From the NCBI GenBank assembly GCA_037953745.1, contig JBAKBP010003104.1, positions 62,001-126,000 on the forward strand: DNA of 64,000 nucleotides. The letters are read 5' to 3'. Below the pieces are notes generated by a model. It was given only the letters and a program-made list of their open reading frames with translations, made no database searches and was not told the origin of the DNA. Both the position numbers and the translations under genes were made by a program. The stretch is from Lithodes maja. Its lineage: Eukaryota > Arthropoda > Malacostraca > Decapoda > Lithodidae. Shown here in pieces: positions 52,023 to 63,998 of this stretch. The first letter of the stretch is position 1. Every line of letters begins with the position of its first letter.

Positions 52023-52511
52023 TTAACCCTCCGGGCCCGGGCTGTATCTCCAAAGGACAGTGTGGGCTACCCGGGCGATCTGGCCGAAAAACGTCTAGGC
52101 CTAGGCTACCGTATTTTTTTTAATTTTAACTGCTAGAAATTTCCCACACATCTATAAACGTAGTGCGGTTTCCAATCTGTAGACTGGCGTTGAGTAGAGC
52201 TCTCTAAGTCAACTGGTTCAGTTGTGATGACGATTTCAGTGGAGCTAATTTTTCCGCGATGTTGACAATATCGGAGCTTTTCACACACTAATTTCGTCTG
52301 ACGTCACAACAATAACATTGATCCGACGTCTCCTTATTGTTTTCGGAGGTGCGGTGACGCAACGATCGGCTTTGTTTACATGCGTCGGACGCACGGCGTT
52401 CAGACCAAGCTGAATAGGCTTTCAAGCTTACTATCTCCTGAAAGGACACCCGGGCACCTGCCCTTATATCGTGGTGTCCTTTCACACGGACACCCGGGGA
52501 GGAAGGGTTAA
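52023..52511. mobile_element. piggyBac-derived element, family M2 copy b, inside LINE 3' UTR
   Basis: 489 bp from TTAACCCTCCGGGCCCGGGC to GGAGGAAGGGTTAA with TTAA at both edges. Homologous throughout to M2 copy a (AAAACGTCTAGG, then TAGAGCTCTCTAAGTCAACT). The LINE sequence resumes on both sides. Confidence 0.85.
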
Positions 52512-55500
52512 GGCGACGCAAAAAACGGACGATGGGGGTGAAGGAAAATGACGGGAGAATCGGATAAAAGGTCAGTGAATGATTTAGTACCAAAACAAAC
52601 CGTACGCAGACGGGCAGTATCTGGGCAGTCAAAGACGTGGCGAACAGTTAGAGGGGAATGACAGGAGGAGCAGGTAGGGGGCGGAGTGCGGGGAGTGGAC
52701 ATCAAATAACCGTGAGTCAGCCGGGAATGGCCTATCCTAAGTCTAGTTAGTAAAACTTCCTCACACCTGTGAGACCTGGAAGACGAGGGCCAAGGACGGA
52801 CAGAAGGTTTGATTGCACAGAGTTTATTATTGCAGGGTAGAGCATCCCAATGAGATTGCCACGTGCAAAGAATAGAAGGCTTGAGTAAGGACAGCCAATC
52901 ACCTAACGGAAGGTGGGGCTGGCGAGGGATCATTAAAATAGCATCCTTAGCCGCAGCATCGGCGTCTTCATTGCCACGGACACCGATGTGAGCAGGAATC
53001 CAACATAACTGAACCTGGAATCCACGTACAGTAGGCTCATCTCGTGGAGAGCGTGTTTTATGGCTAAAACTATTACGTGGGAGGACGAATAAGCACGGAG
53101 CGCTTCAAGGGCACTACGAGAGTCACTGTAATTATAAAGGGTTGAGGAGTGTCACGTATAATGTCAATAGCGGATTGGATAGCTAAAAGTTCAGCAGTAA
53201 AGATAGAGGCTTGGCACGGGAGAGAAAACTGAAGGATCTTAGTAGAGGACACAGCAGCGAGGCCCACCCCAGAGTCAGTCTTAGACCCGTCAGTGAAGAT
53301 GGCAAAATGGGGGCCTTTACGACGTATGTGTTCGAGTGCGTGTTGGCAGTGATGGCTAGGGACAAAGGATATCTCTTAGAGAGGAAGGAGAGGTAAGTGC
53401 AAACATTGGGGAGAGAGATAACCCATGGGGGGGAAGGGGAGACAACAGGCGGCAAAACAGCAATGTGAAAGTCAAGAGAGTTGAGGAGAATTGTAGCACG
53501 AATCGGAAAGGAGGGGGAAGATGGACACGGATCGGGAATGAAGATATCACTGAAAAGGGAATTAGTGGGAGAGTCACTATGTTTAATTTTTAATGCACGG
53601 CGCATAGTAACTAAATCGCGATGGAGGGAGAGCGGGGGCTCGCCACTCTCAGCTAAGACGGAGGTATTTGGGGAGGAACGGAAAGCTCCAGTACAGAGAC
53701 GCATACCCTGCATATGAACAGGGTCCAACATCTTCAAAACGGAAGCAGAGGCAGACCCATAAATGGGGCAGCCGTAGTTGAGGATGGAAAGAACCACCGC
53801 CTTGTAGAGCATCAACATAGTGGTATGTCTGGCACCCCAAGTGGTATGGGATAGTTTTCTGAGGAGGTTGAGAGCACGAAGGCCTTTACCTTTAGTATAC
53901 TGAACATGGTCTCTCCAGTTGAGATGTTGGTCAAAGATTACACCTAAGAATTTAACACTGGGATAGAAAGAAATCTGAGAGGGTCCCATTCGAAGCGATA
54001 TTGACTGGCCACGGAGCCAGCGTTTGTTTCGATAGAAGACTATTGCCTTAAGTTTTCTCAGCCGAAAACTGAAAGCCAACTGAAGATGCCCAGGCGATCA
54101 CCCGTTGGATGGAGATGTTGAGTATACGTTGAGCATGTCTGAGGGTACGGGCAGTGCAATAGATGGTAAAATCATCAACGTACAGGCTGCCATGGACTTC
54201 CGGCAGCAATTGTTGAATGACTTTATTTATGGCCGCGGAAAAAAGTTTGCTGCTGAGAACGCTGCCCTGGGGAACACCATTGACGAGTGGAAAGACATTA
54301 GAAAGAATTCCCTCCACTCGAGTCTGGAATGTTCGATCAGAAAGAAAGTTAGAAATAAAAAAAGGTAGATGGCCACGGGCACCACTATCATGAAGTAGTT
54401 GCAGGATGGGACGCCGCCATGTGGTATCCTATGCCTTCTGGATGTCAAAGAAAACGGCGACGGTGATGGACTTACAGTACTTTCAAAGCCACGCTTGATA
54501 TGAGATTCTAATAACATAAGCGAGTCCAGAGTAGATCGATCTTTCTGAGAGCCAAATTGGGTCGGAGTGAGAATAGTGTTTTGACGGAGGAACCAAGTAA
54601 GTCTAGTATTGACCAATTTCTCCATTAATTTACAAAGACAACTGGTGAGGGATATTGGTCTATAACTCGAGGGCAAGCTCGGGTCTTTTCCAGGTTTTGC
54701 AATTGGGACGACAATAGCATGTTTCCATGAGGTAGGAAATTGATGACAGATCCACACCTGATTATAAAATTGCAAGAGGTAGGATTTAGCAAGGGGGGCT
54801 AAGTTAGTGAGTAAGGCAAAACTTATGTTATCTTGGCCAGGAGCGGAGTTAGGACAATTGGAGAGTGCATGTTCAAATTCATCCATAGTAAAGCATGCAT
54901 TATAATCAAAGGTGTCTGGTGAAGAGAAGTCGAGGGGGATCGACTCCATTTCAAGCTTATGGCGGCGGAAATTATCGTCTAACCTCTCATTACTGCTGAC
55001 ATGGGCAAGATGTTGACCCAAGAGGTTCGATATCTCAAGGGGATCGTGAACAGTACGGCCACCGTGTACCAAAGCATGGCGCAAAGGCGCAATGTGAAGG
55101 CTGTTAATATTCCTGAATTTATGCCAAACGCATGATATCGGGGTAGACGGGGAAATGGTGGAGACATAAGTTTTCCAGGATTCGGATCTACTACGGATGA
55201 CTTCTCGACGGAATTTAGCTGATAGTCGATTGTAGTGAGGTTTGATGGCACATATATCCATCAATAACAAGATGGAATGGCATAGAAGGTCATCACGTAA
55301 AGGTAAGCGTGAACATAAAGAATTGTAACTTTTATTGAGACTATCGAGGCGGCGGTCTAATGCATGTTTACTTTTAGCAAGAGTGGATAAGGTGCTGTCC
55401 CACCAGGGGACTCGACGACGTAGGGGGGAAGAAGTCGTCTGGGGTATAGACTTAGTAGCTGCATTAGTAAAAAAATTAACGAGGAATGAATGCGTTTCAT

Positions 55501-56270
55501 CAGGATCCCCTAAGGGATTAAAAGGTGGGATTTGTCTGGTGTGGAGGACATATGCGTCCCAGTCAGCTTTGTGGAAGTTATAGCGAGGGAGCGAAGGACA
55601 TGGACGGAATTGCAAGTAAGACAGGATGACAGGAAAGTGATCGCTTGAGAACGTATCAACACAGACCCGCCAATCGAACTTATCAACAATTGCTGTGGAG
55701 CACAGGGTGACATCAACAGAGGAATAAGTATGATAGGAAGCAGAAAAGTAATTGTGTGAGTTGGCCTCATTAAGGCAGCAAAGGTCAGTGTTCAGAAGCA
55801 AATGTTCAATCTGCGAACCGGCTGTATCAGGATTGGAGGAAGTAGGGTCCCATATAGGGCTATGGGCATTAAAGTCACCCAACAGTAAGATGGGAGAGGG
55901 TAGTGTAGAGAAAAACTGAGAAAGCAAGGAAAGGTCATAATTGTAAGCAGGTTGGTTATAGATATTGCAAATGGTAACAGAGTCACCATCGGGGATATGA
56001 AGAGTAAGGATAGAGTGCTGTAGGAAACTTGTACGAATGGGAAATAAGTCAAAAGTTACTCGATGATGGACATAAATTGCTGTGCCATATTCTCCATCAG
56101 GGGATAGAGAACAGCACGCAAGGTGGTAGTTGGTGATGGATTTATCATAATTTCCAATGTGTTGTAAACAAATACACATTGGATTATAGACACGGAGTAA
56201 ACGCTGGATCTCACCTAGATGGACTCTAGATGAGAGACCATTACAATTCCATTGTAGTATATAGGGATTG
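52512..56270 (-). pseudogene. I-like LINE ORF2: endonuclease, RT, RNase H (inactivated)
   Basis: Begins near 56270 with NPYILQWNCNGLSS (endonuclease motif 1). The usual catalytic Glu of LQET is replaced (CLQHIGN). LLLGDFNAHS, VDVTLCS and SSDHFPV follow. RT: SSYRPISLTSCLCKLMEKLV, then motif A with a TAG in place of Tyr (FFDIQKA*DTTW, near 54434), GVPQGSVLS, LYVDDFTIY near 54190, and the post-RT region to about 53250. RNase H: FTAELLAI near 53200, CWIPAHIGVRGNEDAD near 52990, then an LTRLRIGHSRLTHGYL block near 52740. At least three frame changes separate these blocks. The order and set of domains identify the element; lesions show it is dead. Confidence 0.85.
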
Positions 56271-57729
56271 AACAGGTTAAGTGAGAGACGTCAGGTTACG
56301 TAAATTAACAGCACTGTTCGGCTGTTGGAGATGAAGAGGAACGGGTCTGGGGGGAGGGTCATGAGAAGGCAGGGAGTTTCGACGTGGACGGTGGGGGGAC
56401 ACATTAGAGGACAGGTCATGGAGGATAGTAGCTATCTTGGAGTGTGAAAGATCTGAACGTGACTTTAAGTGAAAAGCGCATAAGCACGAAGAGTTATGAG
56501 AGGCGGTGTTATCAGGGGTTGGTAAACGTCAGTCACGGAGAAAGGAGCGTATCAACGCAGCAACAGTGGATTTAGTGCGGGTAGGCGTCCGGCGATACTC
56601 ACGCACAAAGCAGTCATGACAGCCGCAGTGGGGTGCATGGGAGCCCGAGGCGGTAGCATTGATAGGTGCGTGAGGTCGAGGACGAGTAGACGGGGGGGAC
56701 GCAGGCGTAGAGGGGGTGTGGATTGAGGGAGGCTGGGACGGAGAACCCATATCAGAGCGGAAGATGCGAGAGCGAGGAGGGACACGTTGAGGTTTGGGAG
56801 GCATAGGTCGGGCTGTGAGGGTCTTACGTTTTACGGAGGGAGATTGACGATCTGAGGAGGGAGAATGTAGAGCATCAGATCGGCGTTTACTGGTGGAGGG
56901 GGTAGAATCCATGACATCGTCAACATCGGTAGAGGGAGCCGGGGCAAGAGGCAAGGATTGAAGATCAGTTACTGGTGAAGGGGACGCGGATGCTTTTGGG
57001 GTGGAGGCTTCATGAACAGGGGGAGGGGTATTCAGTGCATGAAATCGGTTGGAGAGGGGAACAGTGGCTGGACTAGGAAGGGGTGAATCCAACACAGCAT
57101 CACTGTCCTCACGTCGTCGACTACCGGGAGAAACGTCAGTTGTAGGTGCACGAAGTCTAGCACTGTAAGTCATATCTCTAGAGGGATCTTTAACATCTCT
57201 TACTCTCAGTTCTTGCTTAGCTTCTCTGACAGACATGCCTGACCGACTAATGAGAAGCTTTAACTCAGCATTGTACATGTAGAACACAAATTGCTTTGAG
57301 CGAGCATGGTGTTCAAGGCCACAGTTAACACACTTTGGAGTGCCACAATTCCAACGGGTAGCATGTTAAACGGAGCTACAGAAGGCACACACCCGAACCT
57401 TCTTACACCTACCAGCTGAGTGACCAAAGGTGGAACAGTTTGTACATTGTAACGGTTTGGGGACATAAGGTCGTACTTCACGCCTTTGTCCTTCGATCCT
57501 GACGTCTCATGGGAGGGAACGTCCACTAAACTTAATGCGAGCTATGCGGAGAGGATGAGAAGGAGTTGATTTGTTTGGGATACTATACAAATCAACGTCG
57601 TGCACATTTGAATTAACGCAAGCGCAACGACGACAGGAGGGTCGACTTATCAGGAAGTCCGTCATGGTCATAAGTTGAGGGTAGAACAACAGTACCGAGG
57701 ATGTAGTTGAGGCCGTTATGTTTCGTGAC

Positions 57730-59254
57730 AGTATTTACCTAATTTACCTAATTGTATTTACCTAATTGTAGTTTACAGGAGTTGAGCTAAGCTCGTGTTG
57801 TCCCGTCTCTCAGTCTACTTTTTATCCAATTTTTTCTTGAAAATATGGATGTTCCTTGCCCCTACCACCTCCTCCTCCAGCCCATTCCATTTGTCAATAC
57901 ATCTATAGGGGAAGCTAAACTTCCTGATATCGTTCTTGCAGGTAGGTCTTTTTACTTTGTAGCTGTGGCCTCTAGTTATTCCTGTATCCATAATTAATAT
58001 ATCCTCCCTATCCAGCCTCTCCAGCCCCCGGGCACATTTGTACATCATTATCATGTCTCCCCTCTCTCTCCTCTCTTTTAGACTCGGTAGATTTAATTTG
58101 TCTAGCCTCCCTTCATATGGCAGTTCTCTGAGACTTGGAACCAATCTAGTGACTGCTCTCTGGATTCTTTCTAACTTGTGAATATGCTTCTTTAGATGCG
58201 GGGACCACACCACTGCTGCATACTCCAATCTTGGTCTAATCATACTCTTCATAATTTTCGCTACCATGGTCTCATCCAAGTAGTTCAGAGCAACTTTCAT
58301 ATTCCCGGCCATTGCATACATTCCGCTAAAGAGCTTGTTAACATGTTTCTCTGGCGACAAATTATCTTGTATAATCAACCCTAAATCTTTTTGTTTTTCG
58401 GCCTTGCTAATTATATTATCTCCCATCCTGTACTCGCAATTTGGTCTATTCACACTTCTTCCCATATTTAACACATGGCATTTACTTATATTAAATTTCA
58501 TTTTCCACTTGGTGCTCCATTCGTATATTTTATCTAAATCCCCTTGCAGCTCCTCACAACTACTTTTATTTGTTATTTGTCTCATCATTTTTACGTCATC
58601 TGCAAACATTGACATGTAAGAGTTTATGCCTATCGGCAGGTCATTCACGTACATAAGGAACATGAGAGGTGCCAACACAGATCCCTGCGGCACACCACTC
58701 TCAACTTTTCGCCACGATGAGTAAGTTCCTCTAATGTTGGTCCTCATTTCCCTATCTGTTAAATAGCTCTCCATCCATTTCAGCAAACTCCCCCCGACAC
58801 ATCCTAGCGTCTCAAGCTTAGATAACAATCTCTTATGTGGTACCTTATCGAATGCTTTGGAAAGGTCTAAGTAGACGCAGTCCACCCATCCGCCTCTTTC
58901 TTGGAGTACATCTATCACCCTACTGTAATAACATAGCAAACTGGTAACACAAGATGTCCCTTCTCTGAATCCAAATTGCTTTGGGGTTATTATCTTCTTT
59001 CTCTCCAACATTTTCATCCATCTCTTCCTAATTAGCTTTTCACAAATCTTGCATACAATACTAGTAAGTGAAACTGGTCTATAGTTTAGAGGGTCCTCAG
59101 GGTTTCCATTCTTGTATGGGGGGAGAATGAATAGGGTTACGAGTGTAGGACGATAGGGGGTAGAAAGGAATAACTTTGGGGTTTTTAGGCTAAAACAGCC
59201 ATTTGATATCAACTGATATTTTATGAACTTGCCACATCTTTTCACCTACCGAGG
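57730..59254 (-). mobile_element. 5'-truncated CR1/L2-like LINE inserted in ORF1 of the I-like LINE
   Basis: The 3' end has tandem TTTACCTAATTGTA units (57734-57775, plus strand), a repeat tail typical of the CR1/L2 group. Candidate imperfect target duplications are GTTTCGTGAC (57720-57729) and GTTTTAGTGAC (59254-59264), and the ORF1 coding sequence continues on both sides. Confidence 0.72.
57815..59245 (-). pseudogene. CR1/L2-like LINE reverse transcriptase, 5'-truncated, frame still open
   Basis: 476 open codons. Family-like sequence begins near 59125 (YKNGNPEDPLNYRPVSLTS); the first 40 codons are probably not original coding sequence. RT motifs: CVYLDLSKAFDKVPH, GVPQGSVLAPLMF, MFADDVKMM, then the thumb region (CHVLNMGR, LGLIIQDNLSP) and the C-terminal YRCIDKWNGLEEEVV. 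The endonuclease and ORF1 are missing because of truncation, so it cannot mobilise on its own despite having no stop. The open frame implies a fairly recent insertion compared with its host LINE, which has many lesions. Confidence 0.8.
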
Positions 59255-60179
59255 TTTTAGTGACTACAAAGAGTTGCTAGTTTTGTGGAAGTTTAACATA
59301 CCACTTATCCTTGACTGGGATATCAGTAACAGGGATATCGTCCAAGGTAGTAAGAGATAGGTATGTCTCAGATTGGGCACGAGTAGTGGTTTCCACAATC
59401 CAATCATTATTACCAGTCTCACGGAACGATAAGTCCGAAGTTGCATGCGCCGAGAGGAGGAGGTTCTCTAACTTAGCCCCCGAGATGTAGGAAGCCGGTC
59501 GTATGACGAGGAAACGCGGCCAGTCATCATCGCCAAAAATTGAATCGAAGTGCCGGAGGGTGGCATTGGGGACAAACTGACGCCGAGGTTTCCGCCGATG
59601 TTGGGGGCCGGAATGAGGCATGTGAGGCTCCAGAGTTGCAACGAGTGAGGTGGAGGTAGTGGCTGAACTAACAATCGGCTGAAATGGTGGAGAAACAGTG
59701 TCGATGGGAGGTGAAGGGTCACCAACACTGGTGTCACTCTGCAGGTGGTCAGTGGAAACTGTAAGTCGGTTAACGGGTAGTGCTGAGGAGCAGGGCGTGT
59801 CAAGAGAACCCGGCACGCCAAGGTCCATGGTTTGAACAGGAGACTCAATACAAGGAGGGTCTCCCTTATCTTGGGAGAGGGGAGGGACATTTAAATCATG
59901 AGCGGCAGGTGTAGTTGGGCTCTGTGGAGAGTCGACATGAACAGGGGCCATTGTAGGGTCCACAGATGGAGGATGGGAATCCTTAGTCGTAGAAGCAGGT
60001 AATTTAGTATCAGAGCGTGAGAGAGCATCAGACTCGGAACAACTCGGAGGGGAGGTGTCCAAGGTGGTAGACTCAGAGGGCAGAGGAAGGTCAGATGGAG
60101 AGTCCAGGGGAATGCAAAGGTCAAGTATCGGGGGCGCCAAAGCTGGATCCAGGGGAGGAGGTTTGCATGGCTGATCCAT

Positions 60180-61097
60180 GATGACCCTAGTTGTTTTTAC
60201 TATTCTATTTTAATTTTATCGGAAATCAAAAAAGAAAGAAAAACATAACCGAGGGGAAATTAAATAAAAAACATACCAGAAGGGCCAACAGAGAACCCTC
60301 CGTCATGAGTCAGGGAGCCCCAGCCTCTATACCGGTGGCGCAAACAGGGGCAGGTCTCCAGGGGGCTCATCCTCATACCCTACCCCGCTAGACTAGGGGG
60401 GATAGCACCAAAACGCACAGAAAGGCCAAGCTTAGGCAAAACCGCTATACTGGGACCGAGGGCAAAGTTAATTGCAATCATCCCCAATCTGTGCGTAATG
60501 GAGGGCAGCCGGACAGAAGCCAGGAAACCCACCAGGAAGGGAAAACGGACCCCTGGAACCGAGACCGGTCTCCACTGATGGGCGACCCCAGGGGCATCAA
60601 CGCGGGCAACCACGTCGCCGCTCCCGGGACCAGCCCCCTCGGGCGGTGAGCTAGACCGCCACGGCCCCTGTAAACAGAGAGGAGCCAGTACTCTAGACTC
60701 AGCGAGGGAAGGCTCTCGAGCCTAGCCGGCACAATTTAGTTAAAATACGGAGGAAATCCTCCGCAAAATTAAAACAAAAATGGGAACACGAAAAACGTCG
60801 TCACCGGGAGGTTCCGCTTACCCCAATGACGACGGGGGGGCACTTTGTCCACGACGCCGATTGAATCCCTGCCCTAAAGAGAGTGACACCAACGACCCCG
60901 CTTCAAGCCCCGCCACCACGACAAGGTGGCTCCCCATTGGCGGGGAATACTAGAAGAGGAAAAACATAGAAAGAGGAAATATAAACTACGCAAAATTAAT
61001 CAAGCGGACGACGAAAGCTCGAGGGGAGACGGTAAGAACCTTGCCCCATCAAGCTCCAGTCGCCGGCCCCGAAGCCGACAAGGAGCGTAGTGCTAGG
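60180..61097 (-). other. 5' UTR of the I-like LINE
   Basis: GC-richer than the surroundings and free of a convincing ORF. It probably holds an internal promoter, as in other I-superfamily LINEs (inference). Confidence 0.5.
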
Positions 61098-61115
61098 GGG
61101 GGGGGGGGGGGGTGT

Positions 61116-61985
61116 TTATTATATAACCATCACAAAGTACTCTCAGCCAAGGGTGAAGGCTGGTCATATCCAGATTGGGGTTTGGCATCCTCTACCCTAC
61201 CTTAGCCATTTCTGTCTGTCTCTTTTATTGTACTGTACTACTTTTCCTTCTAGGTGCTGGTGAGATTGCCCGATTGGGTGGCACACTGCAAGGGGAACTG
61301 CAGACAGTAAGGGAATTTGTCCAGAGGTGCAAGCCCGTGGGCTGATGATTCCCTCCCCCGCTGCTCTCTCAAAGACAGATCTCATCTCTCCCTGGCCCCT
61401 TCGGGGACCCGAGAATCTGGAGCGGCTTAAATCTGCCGGACTCGAGACTGATCAGCTGGACAGTCTGGGGAACTACAGTACAACAATAACTCATTGCCAA
61501 ATAAATTGTTAATTATGAAAACTTGGGTTTAATAAATTATGATCGAGATAGAGAAGTTTCTTATTATTCCTTTAATTCTCGAGATCTGCTGCTAAGGAAT
61601 TAAACTTTCCGCCAGTTGAAAAAAGAAAAAGCATACGTAATGTGGGTAACATTATTACAGTGGCAACTTTATTTTTCATAGGTTTAACAATTATATTTTG
61701 CTTTGGAAGGGCACCTTACAGTTGAGGGTTAAGTATTATAATTATTAAGTATGAGGTGAATGCTTAAAAAAACATTCACTCTTTCAAACCTCAAGGAAAG
61801 TTAACTCAAAGAATACAAATACAACAAGGCATATATTTCATATTCACATTCTTGTTTTAAATAAATTAAAAGTAATTATACAAATAAAAAATAGTCATTA
61901 TATTGTTGAACTTGAAAGTTAATTGAAAGTCCTATAATAGTTAGAATGCTAATATGATTATTCATTATGGTCACATACTACAGTA
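61116..61985. other. No gene seen
   Basis: AT-rich sequence right of a long G-run (61098-61115). Confidence 0.6.
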
Positions 61986-62191
61986 TAGTCTATTCACTGT
62001 AAGTAGGCGAGAAATTATGACCTCTAACGTCTGTAACTCAAAAAGGGCTAGAGCAAATTGGCAGTAAATTTCCACATCTATTCCTTGACTGACTCTTCCC
62101 AAATGATAGAAATATTAGCTCGATTACTCGTTGTTTTTTAGTTACAGAGGTTAGAGGTCAGAGTTATCCCCTACTTACAGCAAATAGACTA
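61986..62191. mobile_element. Palindromic MITE, about 206 bp
   Basis: TAGTCTATTCACTGTAAGTA at the left faces TACTTACAGCAAATAGACTA at the right, and a second inner pair (GACCTCTAACGTCTGTAACT / AGTTACAGAGGTTAGAGGTC) extends the hairpin arms to about 60 bp. Confidence 0.75.
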
Positions 62192-62629
62192 GTGTAGTCC
62201 TACTGCTTAATAAAAAAACAAATACCTAAAGTCAATCAATATTATTATAAAAAATTGTTTAACCAGACCACTGAGTTTTGCTCAATCTAATTACTAAGTA
62301 AATAAATACATAATAATAATAAAATTAAATCCTTCCACCTAATTTCCAGTGTTCAACTCAATATCCAAAAATAGTGAAACCCTTCATAAACTATCAAAAA
62401 CAAATGAATAGAACCTTTATATCAAACACTAAAAATATTCAACTAAATAATACTCACACACTTTTTTACAATAATTCAGAACTATTAAGCCTTTCAAATA
62501 GATGAATGCTAACTTTGGTTACACTCTAGCTACCTTTGGATGATATTTTTAAACTTGGGTAGGGCATTTCAGAGTAAGAGAGCTAATTAACCGGGTGCAA
62601 GTTTTGATTTTTGATTTTTTTTCCTCAAT
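62192..62629. other. Short I-like LINE tail (62258-62285) in AT-rich DNA
   Basis: TTGTTTAACCAGACCACTGA is the extreme 3' end of the I-like LINE family, here without any body; no gene seen. Confidence 0.45.
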
Positions 62630-62845
62630 TAGTTTAACCAGACCGCTGAGTTTTGAAACAAAACTCTCATAGGGTTGGCCCGAAGGATTAGTCTAAATCT
62701 CAGTCAGGACGTTAAGGCGGCGTAAGAATCGGAGGATGGGGGATATGGAAAAGGAGTCAGGATGGGGAGTCTGAGATGATAGTATCAAAGGTTAAATTAC
62801 CAAAGCAAGCATGACGATGGGGTAAAGTAGCGGGGCAATACATAC

Positions 62846-63442
62846 ATACATTTGGTTGAACGTAATTTTTCCATTACATGCATTGCAACGGCTCAGACGG
62901 GGTTGCCTTTCAGTAGTTGGAGTGTACTGTAGTACAATAAAGTCCTGCCACAGCACTGGCCCACCAAGTCATCACTGTGGCTGATGTTGGTATAGTGCTA
63001 ACCGTGCCTCAGCAAGACTCAACAGAGTCCCCCTGCAGCACTTGCACCTGCAGTATCTGCAACCACACCAGCCTTAACAGTGTTACAAAAAGACAGCACC
63101 ATAACAAGACTCTACTGTATATTAGGCAATTAGACTATAGAACAATAATTTCCTGCCGCAACACTGCTCCAACATGCAAACACTGTTGCCGACACAGGTG
63201 TGGTGCCAAACGGCGCCCAGGTAAGACTCAGTCCCCTGTGGCACCTATCCGCACCCCACTAGCCTCGGCAGTGCCATACCAAGACAGTGCTGAGATAAAG
63301 ACTTTGTCTAGTAATGGCTGTTGGTCCACAAGTCTATCGCCATCCCCCCTATTAGTCGCCTTGTACGACACGCAGTAGGATGCGTGAGGCATATTCTTTT
63401 TTTCCTCCACCATTAGATGAAGGCCCCCTTACCCCCTGGGGG
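62846..63442 (-). mobile_element. SINE with RTE-like head and (GTAT)n tail
   Basis: On the minus strand it starts near 63442 with CCCCCAGGGGGTAAGG and soon has GAATATGCCTCACGC and CTGCGTGTCGTACAAGGCGA, closely matching the first 75 bases of the RTE LINE at 40868. It ends in (GTAT)n at 62846-62858. The middle is Cys-codon-rich repetitive sequence without a sustained ORF. Confidence 0.65.
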
Positions 63443-63998
63443 TAAAGATGTGACGAATAGTAAGAGAGGCGGGACATGAGGGGCAGACTGGTGCCTGGCC
63501 ATGTGGGGAAGACATCAGATATCCATGAGTTAAACGTGAATGGCCAATTCTGAGTCTTGTCAGTAGAACTTCAAGTTGCCTTTGGGGCCACAACAAGGAT
63601 GGCCATGGATAGACAGAGGGTTTTATTGCTCGAAGTTTAATATTATGTGGTCGAGCACTCCATTCAGATTGCCATAAGTCCATAACATATGGTTTAAGGG
63701 ACGATATCCAATCACTCAAGGGCAGATGGAGTTGGAGTTGGGCCATAGACACAGCTGCCTTGGCTGCCACGTCAGCATCTTTGTTACCTTTAACCCCAAC
63801 ATGAGCAGGAATCCAGCATAATGCCACTTGTATTCTTTGGAAACGCAAGTCATGGAGAGAGCGTTGAATTGAAGTCACTATTGGGTTAGGGGACGAGTAA
63901 GTCCGGAGGGCTTCGAGGGCACTACGGGAGTCACTATAGATAATGTATCGCTGAAGGGGAGAACGGAGAATAAGGTCAATAGCCGAATGAATCGCCAA
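63443..63998 (-). pseudogene. I-like LINE RNase H domain, partial
   Basis: Open from the window edge. IIYSDSRSALEAL contains the RNase H Asp, CWIPAHVGVKGNKDAD the His and final Asp region, and LTRLRIGHSRLTHGYL the family C-terminal block. Reading stops at the SINE boundary (after RHIF). It is better preserved than the same region at 52.5-53.3 kb. Confidence 0.8.

Larger units (their letters stand above)
56529..60179 (-). pseudogene. I-like LINE ORF1 (gag-like), split by CR1-like LINE
   Basis: Starts MDQPCKPPPL at 60179. The first 200 residues are Pro/Ser/Thr-rich, then an RNA-binding-like fold near DWPRFLVIRPASY (59510) to about 59265. After the inserted LINE it resumes near 57729 (HNGLNYILGTVVLP), shifts frame near 57610 and 57515, and reaches zinc knuckles: CTNCSTFGHSAGRC near 57410-57450, a CAFC motif beside a TAA near 57367, and CVNCGLEH near 57315. 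A Ser/Pro tail ends at 56529. Several stops and frameshifts make it non-functional. It would have bound LINE RNA. Confidence 0.75.
51546..61097 (-). mobile_element. Near full-length but inactive I-like LINE with nested insertions
   Basis: The 5' end lies at a long G-run on the plus strand (61098-61115), then a 0.9-kb 5' UTR, ORF1, ORF2 and a 3' UTR ending at about 51570 in a plus-strand AAATTAGTTTAACCAGACCA, preceded by T/A-rich tail sequence. Two later insertions (M2 at 52023-52511, CR1-like at 57730-59254) add 2.0 kb, so the element proper is about 7.5 kb. Endonuclease plus RT plus RNase H in ORF2 and zinc knuckles in ORF1 indicate the I superfamily (I/Nimb-like). Confidence 0.8.

Noticed and set aside
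62977..63378. 133-codon Cys-rich plus-strand ORF, superficially a secreted peptide
   Set aside because: It lies wholly inside the SINE insertion and its Cys pattern comes from degenerate internal repeats (CAGCACT/AACACTG words).
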